This document shows positions 1 to 6,365 of a DNA stretch of 10,031 bases, in pieces. Position 1 is the stretch's first letter; each line of letters begins with the position of its first letter. Under the pieces are notes generated by a model. That model ran no database searches and had not been told where the DNA came from. It was given only the letters and a program-made list of their open reading frames with translations. The stretch covers positions 1 through 10,031 of the forward strand of contig JAITTD010000117.1 of assembly GCA_031287245.1 (NCBI GenBank), given 5' to 3'. The position numbers and the translations under genes were made by a program. Source of the stretch: Bacteroidales bacterium (lineage in GTDB: Bacteria; Bacteroidota; Bacteroidia; Bacteroidales; UBA4181).

Positions 1-82
1 CCTAACGGGGAATGTTCGCTTGTCCGTAGGACATTCATATCAATAGAAATAAATCTCAATATCACCTCAATTCCCCATTAGG
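1..82. repeat. Imperfect inverted repeat at left edge
   Basis: Bases 1-13 (CCTAACGGGGAAT) are matched by the reverse complement of 70-82 (ATTCCCCATTAGG) at 12 of 13 positions, about 56 bases apart. Two smaller hairpins lie within or at the ends: GAATGTTC/GGACATTC near 11-36 and TCCCC/GGGGA at about 72-85. No T-run follows, so this does not look like a standard terminator. It could be the end of an element or of a gene tail outside the window. No reading frame here is convincing. Confidence 0.3.
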
Positions 83-140
83 GGATACACAAATTGATAC
101 ATTTATTGACAACTCCTTAATAGCATAGAAATGATCTTCC

Positions 141-170
141 TTGATAAATTCACTAAAAAGAGTAACTTTG
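141..170 (+). promoter_or_regulatory. Bacteroidota-type promoter of the barrel gene
   Basis: The -7 box TAACTTTG lies at 163-170 and a TTG (-33 element) at 141-143, exactly 19 bp apart, as expected for the primary sigma factor of Bacteroidota. The start codon follows 19 bases after the box, so the leader would be only about a dozen bases long. Confidence 0.7.
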
Positions 171-189
171 CACCAAATATTGATGAATA

Positions 190-1551
190 ATGAATAAAGT
201 ATTTTTAACGATGGTAGGTGGACTTTGCTGTATGCTTGGGCTGAACGCTCAAAACAGCACTGTTCAGGACAGTATTAACGAAAAGCAGATAGCCACAGTT
301 GCGAAACCGTTTAAAATCGGTGTGTTGCCGGTCGTGTCATTTGACAATGATATGGGCTTTCAATACGGCGGTTTGGTCAATTTGTACGACCATCACCACG
401 GCTATTATCCCGACTACCGCCAAATGGTTAAAATTGAAATTTCGCGCTATACAAAAGGGTCCGGCATCAATCAATTGTTTTACGATGCCAAGAACATTCT
501 CCCTCACCATCTGCGGCTTACAGCAGATTTCAGTTATCTGACCGAACAAAAACTTGATTTTTACGGCTTCAATGGTTATCTTTCGCGCTACAATCCTGAT
601 ATTACCGAACCAGACAATCCGCTCTACGAAACCCGCGCTTTTTATAGCCACGCCCGTAAATTTCTGAAATTCAATGCCGATTTTCAGGGACAAATTCATT
701 CCATCGCATCGTTTCGTTGGTTAGCCGGTTTTGGTTTGGTGAATTACAAAATATCGAGCCTCGACCTTGATAAATTGAATAAAGGCAAAGATGAAGCCGA
801 CAAACTGCCGGACGTGCCCACGCTGTATGACAAATATGTGGGTTGGGGGATGATTCCCGAAGCCGAGCGATATGGCGGAAATGCCAATTTCCTGAAAACA
901 GGACTTATTTACGATACTCGCGACAACGAATATGCCCCCGAGCGCGGATTGTGGACAGAGGCGCTTTTATTAGTTTCCCCCAAATTCTTCTTCAACCATT
1001 TTGCATACACCAAACTCGTATTGACGCATCGACAATATTTCACGCTGTCGAAAAACCGGCTTGTCCTGGCTGTTCGCTTGAATTACGAAGGAACAATCAT
1101 CGGGCACGCGCCCTTTTTCGTGCAACCTTACATGATTACTTCCATATCGTCAGTGAATAAATCCGATGGTTTGGGCGGCGCCAAAACCCTTCGCGGAGTG
1201 ATGCGCAACCGCGTTGTGGGAGACGGTATAGTCAGCGGTATTGCAGAACTGCGCTATACCTTTGCACGTACCAGCCTGTGGAAGCAAAATCTCGCGTTTA
1301 GCCTCAACGGATTTTTTGACTGCGGGCAAGTTGTGCAGAAAGTAAACTGCAACTTCTCCGAAATGTCGGATAATGACAAAAACGTCTATTTCGATCTTTC
1401 TAACAGTTCAGACCGGCTACATTCAGGATCAGGAGCCGGATTGCGAATTGCTTTGAACCATAATTTTATATTTGCCGTAGATTACGGCGTAGCCCTCGAC
1501 AAACGTGACGGCACCAGCGGATTGTATATCAATATAGGAAATTTATTCTGA
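190..1551 (+). CDS. Omp85-family (BamA/TamA-like) outer membrane barrel protein, no POTRA domains
   Basis: A 453-residue protein with a signal peptide (about residues 1-20, MNKVFLTMVGG to LGLNA, then Q) and a composition of alternating polar and aromatic residues typical of beta-barrels. Residues 237-256 carry TGLIYDTRDNEYAPERGLWT, the Asp-Thr-Arg-Asp strand motif seen in surface-antigen D15/Omp85 barrels. Residues 334-336 (LRG, in GGAKTLRGVM) sit where the family has its lid-loop VRGF/Y motif. The chain ends in Phe, the usual last residue of an outer membrane beta-signal. It is far shorter than true BamA and has no recognisable POTRA repeats, so it is more likely a small Omp85-type transporter or lipid/protein translocator than the essential insertase. 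It seems to be a single-gene unit with its own promoter; the next gene is the opposing tRNA. The ATG at 190 fits the promoter position and the signal peptide. Confidence 0.85.
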   Translation: MNKVFLTMVGGLCCMLGLNAQNSTVQDSINEKQIATVAKPFKIGVLPVVSFDNDMGFQYGGLVNLYDHHHGYYPDYRQMVKIEISRYTKGSGINQLFYDAKNILPHHLRLTADFSYLTEQKLDFYGFNGYLSRYNPDITEPDNPLYETRAFYSHARKFLKFNADFQGQIHSIASFRWLAGFGLVNYKISSLDLDKLNKGKDEADKLPDVPTLYDKYVGWGMIPEAERYGGNANFLKTGLIYDTRDNEYAPERGLWTEALLLVSPKFFFNHFAYTKLVLTHRQYFTLSKNRLVLAVRLNYEGTIIGHAPFFVQPYMITSISSVNKSDGLGGAKTLRGVMRNRVVGDGIVSGIAELRYTFARTSLWKQNLAFSLNGFFDCGQVVQKVNCNFSEMSDNDKNVYFDLSNSSDRLHSGSGAGLRIALNHNFIFAVDYGVALDKRDGTSGLYINIGNLF

Positions 1552-1570
1552 CATTTTACAATTGCTGCAC

Positions 1571-1606
1571 AAAAAACGCCTGACAACCCATCGATTATCA
1601 AGCGTT
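1571..1606 (-). terminator. Intrinsic terminator after tRNA-Asp
   Basis: On the minus strand, AACGCTTGA (1598-1606) pairs with TCAGGCGTT (1575-1583) as a 9-bp stem with one G-U pair around a 14-base loop, followed directly by a T-run. It starts 5 bases past the tRNA 3' end. On the plus strand the stem lacks a T-run, so it would serve the barrel gene poorly. Confidence 0.7.
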
Positions 1607-1610
1607 TAAG

Positions 1611-1684
1611 CGGTATGGACGGGACTCGAACCCGCGACCCCCTGCGTGACAGGCAGGTATTCTAACCAGCTGAACTACCACACC
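1611..1684 (-). tRNA. tRNA-Asp (anticodon GTC)
   Basis: The 74-base gene folds as a full cloverleaf. The acceptor stem is GGTGTGG with CCATACC (one G-U pair). The D arm contains TAGTTCAGCTGGTTAGA, the anticodon loop CTGTCAC has anticodon GTC, and the T arm contains GGGTTCGAGTCCC. The discriminator base is G, as expected for tRNA-Asp. The terminal CCA is not encoded (the discriminator is followed by CTT), so it must be added after transcription. Anticodon and T-arm regions are nearly the same as in bacterial tRNA-Asp generally. It stands alone with its own promoter and terminator. Confidence 0.97.
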
Positions 1685-1716
1685 TTAAGTCTTTCGTGCC
1701 ATTCAAAATGACGGTG

Positions 1717-1747
1717 CAAAGGTAGTGCTTTTTTCAAAAGCAACAAA
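1717..1747 (-). promoter_or_regulatory. Promoter of tRNA-Asp
   Basis: Minus-strand -7 box TACCTTTG at 1717-1724 and -33 element TTTG at 1744-1747, separated by 19 bp. The box ends 32 bases upstream of the mature tRNA 5' end, leaving a short 5' leader for RNase P to remove. Confidence 0.7.
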
Positions 1748-1973
1748 CTTTTTTACTTTTTTTAATGATTTTGTGTTCAGTTTTTTCATGAGACAGGGTA
1801 TATGCAGCACTCTATCAAGGATTTTCCGGCAACGGGCTTTAATTTAGCCGCCAGTTTCGATGCAGAAACGGGTCACTCGGTTTCTGCTTTCGGCTTGGGT
1901 TCCGGAATGCTTACCGTGCGCCAGCCTGTCCAATCGCTGCCGTTGACGGGGGCGGCGTTGCAAACCGCCTGCA
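1748..1973. other. Gene-poor, partly GC-rich structured spacer
   Basis: No convincing gene. From about 1820 to 1973 the DNA is clearly richer in GC than its surroundings and holds several inverted repeats. GCAGAAAC (1862-1869) pairs with GTTTCTGC (1880-1887) around 10 bases. CGCTGCC (1935-1941) pairs with GGCGGCG (1951-1957) with one G-U pair. GGCGG at 1951-1955 could instead pair with CCGCC at 1965-1969. A 75-codon open frame crosses it (1802-2029) but ends inside the first long repeat copy and has no protein-like features. It may be part of a composite intergenic repeat family; only one copy of this section is seen here. Confidence 0.4.
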
Positions 1974-2124
1974 CGCGCACAGCATCGCCACGTCAGTCCC
2001 ATTTGGAACCGGCTTGTTGCTCATTATGAGCATTTTATATCTATTCTGTTTCATCATGTTTAACAGAATTTTTTATGTCTAAATTTTACTTCGCTGTTTT
2101 GTGGCAAAGTAAATGATTATTTTT
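1974..2124 (+). repeat. ~150-bp direct repeat, copy 1
   Basis: This 151-bp stretch, starting CGCGCACAGCAT and ending GTAAATGATTATTTTT, recurs in the same orientation at 2805-2954 with only scattered substitutions and about one base of length difference. It contains three hairpins: GCTCATTATGAGC (2019-2031); ATTCTGTT (2043-2050) with AACAGAAT (2062-2069), followed by a T-run; and a partly decayed one, 2085-2096 with 2102-2113, about three positions of 12 mismatched or wobble. It lies downstream of the stop codon of the membrane-protein gene at 2180. Confidence 0.9.
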
Positions 2125-2179
2125 GAATTGGTGAAATTTTGAATTTCATTATGGTTGAGCGATATTATATACCATATCG

Positions 2180-2692
2180 TTAAAATATTTTAATTATACA
2201 AATCAAAAATATGATCCAAACACATAAAAAGTAATAAAAAAGTCTTTTCCAATCTCTTTGAAATTTTTTCATATTAACAATTCTCCATTCTTTTTTAGGA
2301 GAAACAACAAAATGTGTTAATATTCTTGGGTATAGCATTAGTCCAATTATAAGACCTACAGTAACAAAGATTAGAAGTATCTTACCAATCAAATGTTGAT
2401 TCAACTCAAAAAGTTTGTATAGGTATATATAATTGGTAAGATACACTATAATATATATGTATATCTTATTTTTCTTATAAGCATATTTGATATAAAAATA
2501 CTGTAAGAATGTATTGACCAAAAATTGGATGACAGGCAAGGCAAATGCTGTAAAAAACATGATCAATCCATCATCTTGACTTTGAGAATACTGGGAAAAA
2601 AGAAGAATACCAAAATAGCCTAGCATTAAACTAAGGGTGGTTGATGAAGAAATCATCAAATCGATCGAATATATTTTATATTGTATTTTCAT
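2180..2692 (-). CDS. Small AT-rich multi-pass membrane protein, function unknown
   Basis: A 170-residue protein that I cannot place in a family. Hydrophobic stretches suggest about five membrane helices: residues ~13-34, ~43-68, ~76-94, ~104-122 and ~151-169, the last reaching the C-terminus. A basic loop (about 123-150, with KKEWR and KKFQRDWKR) would lie in the cytoplasm. Aromatic residues are very frequent (KIYIYIIVYLTNYIYLYKLF at 76-95). The gene is markedly richer in AT than the barrel or SGNH genes in this window, and is rich in ATA and TTA codons. It is bracketed by two copies of a ~150-bp repeat. The ATG at 2692 follows an A-rich leader without a clear Shine-Dalgarno site; no good TAnnTTTG promoter was found directly upstream. 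An acquired or excisable gene is possible but not shown. Confidence 0.65.
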   Translation of the reverse strand: MKIQYKIYSIDLMISSSTTLSLMLGYFGILLFSQYSQSQDDGLIMFFTAFALPVIQFLVNTFLQYFYIKYAYKKNKIYIYIIVYLTNYIYLYKLFELNQHLIGKILLIFVTVGLIIGLMLYPRILTHFVVSPKKEWRIVNMKKFQRDWKRLFYYFLCVWIIFLICIIKIF

Positions 2693-2804
2693 TTTATTCT
2701 TTTACCCAATAAAAATAAGAAAATCGATCAATTCACGCTCTTGAAAGCAGGACGGTAGCCCGTTTTCAGTTCAGGATGCCGGTTTGTATGTTCGTTTTTT
2801 TCTC
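2693..2804. other. Spacer upstream of the membrane-protein gene
   Basis: AT-rich near the gene, then a mixed-composition stretch around 2740-2804. I see no gene, no clear promoter box and no strong hairpin. It does not match the sequence preceding repeat copy 1 over any useful length, so the repeat boundary at 2805 is fairly sharp. Confidence 0.4.
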
Positions 2805-2954
2805 CGCGCACAGCATTGCCACGTCAGTCCCATTTGAAACCGGCTTATTGCTCATTCTGAGTATTTTATATCTATTCTGTTTCATCATGCTTAACAGAAC
2901 TTTTTATGCCTATATTTACTTCGCCATTTTGTGGCGAAGTAAATGATTATTTTT
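2805..2954 (+). repeat. ~150-bp direct repeat, copy 2
   Basis: Second copy of the repeat at 1974-2124, in the same orientation. Its last hairpin is perfect: TTTACTTCGCCA (2915-2926) and TGGCGAAGTAAA (2932-2943), a 12-bp stem with a 5-base loop. The middle hairpin (TTCTGTT 2875-2881, AACAGAA 2893-2899) is also kept and followed by a T-run on the plus strand. The repeat's right edge runs into the 2947-4062 gene, supplying its stop codon and the last full codon. The long hairpin starts 3 bases after that stop. Confidence 0.9.
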
Positions 2955-4062
2955 CATTCTCATCTTCCGTAATACAATCCAGATTTCTCATTACGCGATA
3001 GGAGGAATATAAGAGTATGCGATAAGGCGTTTTCTGAATTTTTGCAATCTCTTCATCTGGAACATTACGGATGACAGGTAAGGTCGCTTCATAATTCTCC
3101 GGTTCATTGTGTAAATAATACTTGATTTCTTGCCAGTGTACAGTACAGTTTGCTTCCCACTCCGGTTTAAAATAAGAAAATTCCAGTTCTCCGCTCAAAT
3201 AATGTTTGTACATAGGCATTCGGACTAATACCGGAAGTCCTTCGGATATATCTAATCCATATTTCAAAAAAAAGTAAATATTATAATGATCTTTCGCCCA
3301 ATTATGAGGAAGCGATATGCCAAGAGAATCTGCAGCCAGACTATCTTTCCGAAAAACCGGTTCATGTACAAGTGACGAAATCCCATGTCCATAAGAATCT
3401 CGTTTGATATTAAACCTGTCCAGCCGAATTATTGCGGTTAGCATAGATGTTGAGCTGGCATCCGTATCATAAGGCATCCAATCCCAGTATCGGATATTTT
3501 CCAGACGCATAGCGCCACCAATGGGGTGAACTTTGCCGGTCTGAGGTTCGTAATAAACAATGTATCGCTCGTCATACGGCAATGATTCCGACCAAAAATC
3601 AAAATGCAAGGTATCCTGACATGGTGGCACTCGTATCCAATCGGAAATCCATTCCCCTATTTCAATCCAACTACCACTATAATCGGTAAATCGATTTCCT
3701 ATCTTTGTTACCAAGTAGAAATTTTTAAATGCCATCTTGCCGGTTTTTTCCGGCCATCGTTGTACATCCAATATCATCCGGTAACCTTTATCATAAATGG
3801 AAGGGTTGAAAAGAATTCGTTCAGGAGGTGAAATTCCAATATTGCCATAACCATCATTTTTCATAAAGCTGTCTTTTTTTATTTCCGGATTAGCGATCAT
3901 TTTATAGTATAGGATCTCGTGTTCCGTCTGTTTTTTCACCGCTTCCAAAATGTTTTCAGGAACAGGTTCAGTTCTTGGAATACGATATGCCTCTTCGGGT
4001 GCTTGTCCAAGCAGATTGCATCCGATTAAAGATGAAATAACGATTATTTTTACTTTTTTCAT
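2947..4062 (-). CDS. Exported protein of unknown function
   Basis: A 371-residue protein counted from the ATG at 4062. The frame is open a little further to a TTG at 4083, but the ATG gives a clean signal peptide (MKKVKIIVISSLIGCNLLGQ) and has AGG a few bases upstream. LIGC at residues 12-15 fits a lipobox, so it could be a lipoprotein; cleavage before the Q of LLGQ by signal peptidase I is equally plausible. The mature part is rich in Trp, Tyr and charged residues, with no membrane helix and no motif I recognise. Examples are GSWIEIGEWISDWIRVPP and YWDWMPYDTD. It looks like a soluble or surface-attached envelope protein of mixed beta structure. It is probably a single-gene unit; no typical promoter was found. 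Its 3' end overlaps repeat copy 2. Confidence 0.7.
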   Translation of the reverse strand: MKKVKIIVISSLIGCNLLGQAPEEAYRIPRTEPVPENILEAVKKQTEHEILYYKMIANPEIKKDSFMKNDGYGNIGISPPERILFNPSIYDKGYRMILDVQRWPEKTGKMAFKNFYLVTKIGNRFTDYSGSWIEIGEWISDWIRVPPCQDTLHFDFWSESLPYDERYIVYYEPQTGKVHPIGGAMRLENIRYWDWMPYDTDASSTSMLTAIIRLDRFNIKRDSYGHGISSLVHEPVFRKDSLAADSLGISLPHNWAKDHYNIYFFLKYGLDISEGLPVLVRMPMYKHYLSGELEFSYFKPEWEANCTVHWQEIKYYLHNEPENYEATLPVIRNVPDEEIAKIQKTPYRILLYSSYRVMRNLDCITEDENEK

Positions 4063-4137
4063 GTATTCTGCCTGAAAGGACAATTGTTAATTTACTGAAT
4101 GGAAAAATCAATTACTACTATAGTAAATGAATTCACA

Positions 4138-4434
4138 TTATAAAACGCCCAAAGCATACATCAGACCATCAATTTGTTTAATTGATAAAACTTCTGTCCC
4201 ATTATAGAATCCCGTTAAAACAACTTCTTTCTTTTTTACACTAAAATTCCATTTGGACAATTCTTGTGCAGACACCGTAAAACTAAACATCAGACTTATA
4301 GGAGTGACGTAAATCGGGTAGTTTTGGGGAATGGACAATTGACAATTGACAGTTGACAATGAAAAAGACAGAAGAAAGAACAGGCAAGCCTGCCGTTTCC
4401 TGAACGATTTTACGATGTCGGTTGGTTGTGTCAC
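4138..4434 (-). pseudogene. Doubtful ORF, possible remnant of an exported protein gene
   Basis: The frame is open for 98 codons but begins with GTG and runs straight through a heptamer repeat (4333-4360), which it translates as part of LSTVNCQLS. That is typical of a chance frame. The downstream part could start at an ATG at 4290 (50 residues). It reads MFSFTVSAQELSKWNFSVKK, like the end of a signal peptide followed by the start of a mature exported protein. It then stops after only about 30 more residues, with no recognisable domain. It may be the stump of a decayed gene, or it may not be expressed. Confidence 0.3.
4333..4360. repeat. Short tandem heptamer repeat (4 units)
   Basis: Four consecutive 7-base units: GGACAAT, TGACAAT, TGACAGT, TGACAAT. 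Two units match the TGACAAT consensus exactly and two differ at one base. Tandem heptamers like this occur between genes in various bacteria and vary in copy number. This one lies in the gap between the TPR gene and the 2947-4062 gene. Confidence 0.8.
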
Positions 4435-4481
4435 ATTGTGTTACTGTCCTTTACTATCCGTTTTCCATCAAGGCATTTTAC

Positions 4482-5441
4482 TTATTTACATTTCAAAACC
4501 ACTTCCCGCTGATGCTTAGCATTGGCGGCGTAGGGTTCGGCTTTCACGTTCTTAAACGCTTCGCAGGCTTTATCGTTCTCTTTTTTAGCCAGATGAGCAT
4601 TGCCCAATTCAAAATAGATACCGTCGTTGTCGGTAGTTTTGATGGACAGCGCTTTTTTGGCGTTTTCTATGGCTTTGTCATAGTTTTTCTTGGCATTGTA
4701 GCAGGATGCCAACCGGAAATACGCATCAGCATAAGTGTCATCGACTTCAATGACTTGGTTGAAAGCGGTAATAGCGGCATCGTAAGTTTTCTTTTGCAAA
4801 GCCAAAATGCCTTTGTTGAAGAAATACTTGCTCAATGCGCTTTTTGCGTTTTTCTCGGTCGATTTATCGTTTGTGGCTTCAGCCTTTTCTATGGCTAATT
4901 TGAAATTTTCCACCATTTTAGCCTCATCCTGTTGTTGTTGATAGACTGCTCCCTTCACATAGTAAGCTTTCGCATAATCGGCGTCGCGACTATTCACTAT
5001 ATCCAAATTTTTGATGGCGGTCGGCAGGTCTTTTTTATTAAAAGCGGTCAGACCAATTCCAAAATAGACATCCGTCAAGGGTTTTTCTGCTTTTCCCTTG
5101 ATGTCTTCGTTTCTATACTTGGTGGCAACGGCGATCGTTTCTTCCAAAGCCGTTACAGCAGCTTCGTAATCCTTTGACACCACCAGTTTGTTGGCTTTTT
5201 GCAGATACAAACCCGGAAGGGCTAATTCTGCCACATCCTTGTGTTCATCGGCTTCTGCACCAACCTGCTGGCTTATTTTCACACATTTTTCCAATTCTGC
5301 AATGGCGCTTTCGATATTGCCGCCTGCCATCAACTCGGCACCTTTATTGCGTGCCGCAACAGCCTCTTCCAATGTCTGTGCATATCCTGCGTAACCAAAG
5401 GAGGCAACTGCTACAATCATTAAAAATTTACGAATATTCAT
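4482..5441 (-). CDS. Exported TPR-repeat protein
   Basis: A 319-residue protein counted from the ATG at 5441; a TTG three codons further up (5450) is a less likely start. Residues 1-22 form a signal peptide (MNIRKFLMIVAVASF, then GYAGYAQ). The rest is almost wholly tetratricopeptide repeats, at roughly 27-60, 76-108, 124-153, 156-189, 203-236, 237-269 and 272-303. The clearest are YFFNKGILALQKKTYDAAIT and AYFRLASCYNAKKNYDKAIE, with the usual small/aromatic pattern. Such proteins act as periplasmic scaffolds for protein complexes; no catalytic motif is visible. The gene starts 17 bases after the ThuA-domain gene on the same strand and is most likely cotranscribed with it from the promoter at 6317-6346. 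The C-terminus ends in a lysine-rich KCK. Confidence 0.85.
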   Translation of the reverse strand: MNIRKFLMIVAVASFGYAGYAQTLEEAVAARNKGAELMAGGNIESAIAELEKCVKISQQVGAEADEHKDVAELALPGLYLQKANKLVVSKDYEAAVTALEETIAVATKYRNEDIKGKAEKPLTDVYFGIGLTAFNKKDLPTAIKNLDIVNSRDADYAKAYYVKGAVYQQQQDEAKMVENFKLAIEKAEATNDKSTEKNAKSALSKYFFNKGILALQKKTYDAAITAFNQVIEVDDTYADAYFRLASCYNAKKNYDKAIENAKKALSIKTTDNDGIYFELGNAHLAKKENDKACEAFKNVKAEPYAANAKHQREVVLKCK

Positions 5442-5458
5442 ATTGTTCAAGGTTTAAA

Positions 5459-6295
5459 TTAATTTTTAATTTGAGTGACTTTACCGGTAGCAGCCCATTC
5501 GGCGCCTCTGAGTAAAGTGAGTGTAAACCAACTGTCTATGGCAGGGTGTTCTTTTTCTCCGCCTACGTGACCGAGTACGGTATGGAAAATTTTGCCTTTT
5601 CCCCAATTTACCGTCCACAAAACGGGTTCATCGCGACCTGTGCCGCCGGTGATTTTAGCGGAAAAAGCGGTTGCCAGAATGGTCATATTCAAAGCCGGTC
5701 CACGCATCTTGTCGTACAATTCATCCTGCGAATGCACAAATGATTCGGGTAATCCTTTCATGATGGGATGGTTTTTCATCCGAACCTCTACCTTGTACTC
5801 GTGTTGCTGTCCGTGGCTTCCGCCGGGTCCGGGAGTGTTGTCCCTGACGAGTTTACCGTCCTTGTAGTAAACGTAGGGTCCGTCGGTTTCATTCCTGTTT
5901 TCCCATCCGCCCAAGCCGATGATTTCGTTGTATTCTTTCCAGTTGCGGAAAGCATTGTCGGCTGCATGATACACTACTACGCCTCCTCCATTTTTCACAA
6001 AATTCAAGAATGCGTCGTTGGTGGCTTTTGGCCATGCATCGCCGTTGTAGTCCAACACTATAACTTGATACGCCGAAAAATTGGGCAGAAAGTTGGACAT
6101 ATCCTGACCCTGCGAAGGTGAAATTGCCAGATCAGTTGTAAACACGCCACTTTCGTTAAGGATTTTTTGCAAAATCAAATGACTGTCTTTCCAGTTGTGG
6201 TTGTTCTGTCCGGTAACAATTAATGCCTTGACAGGTTCTTTTGCAAGCATTAAACTGCTGATACATAATAAACAAACTATGATAACTTTTTTCAT
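5459..6295 (-). CDS. Exported ThuA-domain protein (trehalose-utilization-like)
   Basis: A 278-residue protein with a signal peptide (MKKVIIVCLLCISSLMLA, residues 1-18) followed by a single ThuA-like domain, a relative of the class I glutamine-amidotransferase fold. Visible family features are ALIVTGQNNHNW (24-35), GGGVVVYHAADNAF (103-116), HPIMKGLP (176-183), HSQDELYD (188-195) and EPVLWTVNWGKGKIFHTVLG (223-242). ThuA proteins are linked to disaccharide oxidation and sugar use in other bacteria, and in Bacteroidota often sit with carbohydrate enzymes; the precise reaction is not known from sequence. Its export suggests work on a periplasmic substrate. It is first in a two-gene unit with the TPR protein gene, 17 bases apart. 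The start at 6295 is supported by the signal peptide and by the promoter just upstream. Confidence 0.88.
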   Translation of the reverse strand: MKKVIIVCLLCISSLMLAKEPVKALIVTGQNNHNWKDSHLILQKILNESGVFTTDLAISPSQGQDMSNFLPNFSAYQVIVLDYNGDAWPKATNDAFLNFVKNGGGVVVYHAADNAFRNWKEYNEIIGLGGWENRNETDGPYVYYKDGKLVRDNTPGPGGSHGQQHEYKVEVRMKNHPIMKGLPESFVHSQDELYDKMRGPALNMTILATAFSAKITGGTGRDEPVLWTVNWGKGKIFHTVLGHVGGEKEHPAIDSWFTLTLLRGAEWAATGKVTQIKN

Positions 6296-6316
6296 GATAA
6301 ATTAATTTTTATGCTA

Positions 6317-6346
6317 CAAAGATAATCAAAAAAAATGAGAAAACAA
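6317..6346 (-). promoter_or_regulatory. Promoter of the ThuA-TPR unit
   Basis: Minus-strand -7 box TATCTTTG at 6317-6324 and TTG at 6344-6346, separated by 19 bp. It sits between the stop codon of the LptE-like gene (6366) and the ThuA start (6295), so the ThuA-TPR pair can be transcribed apart from the regulator-LptE pair. No terminator hairpin separates the two units, so read-through is possible. Confidence 0.7.
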
Positions 6347-6365
6347 TACCTTTTTTATTTTTTTA

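Noticed and set aside
1571..1606. The hairpin here as a terminator for the plus-strand barrel gene
   Set aside because: Only the minus-strand reading has a T-run directly after the stem. On the plus strand the stem is followed by TAAGCGG.
1802..2029. A 75-codon ATG-initiated open frame on the plus strand
   Set aside because: It crosses the GC-rich structured patch and ends inside repeat copy 1. The product has no signal, helix or domain features, and no promoter box is placed to serve it.
1974..2954. The paired repeats as a CRISPR array or insertion-sequence ends
   Set aside because: There are only two copies, about 150 bp each and 831 bp apart, in direct orientation. There are no spacers, no terminal inverted repeats and no transposase.
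4333..4360. The heptamer repeats as a CRISPR or regulatory iteron array
   Set aside because: The units are contiguous, only 7 bases long and four in number, with no spacers and no nearby replication gene. They fit a simple tandem repeat.
4422..4898. A 158-codon plus-strand frame
   Set aside because: It is antisense to the clear TPR protein gene, and its hydrophobic Phe/Val-rich product is the usual mirror of Lys/Glu/Ala-rich coding.
5240..6121. Several 60-117 codon plus-strand frames
   Set aside because: All are antisense to the TPR and ThuA genes, overlap one another in different phases and have no protein-like features.
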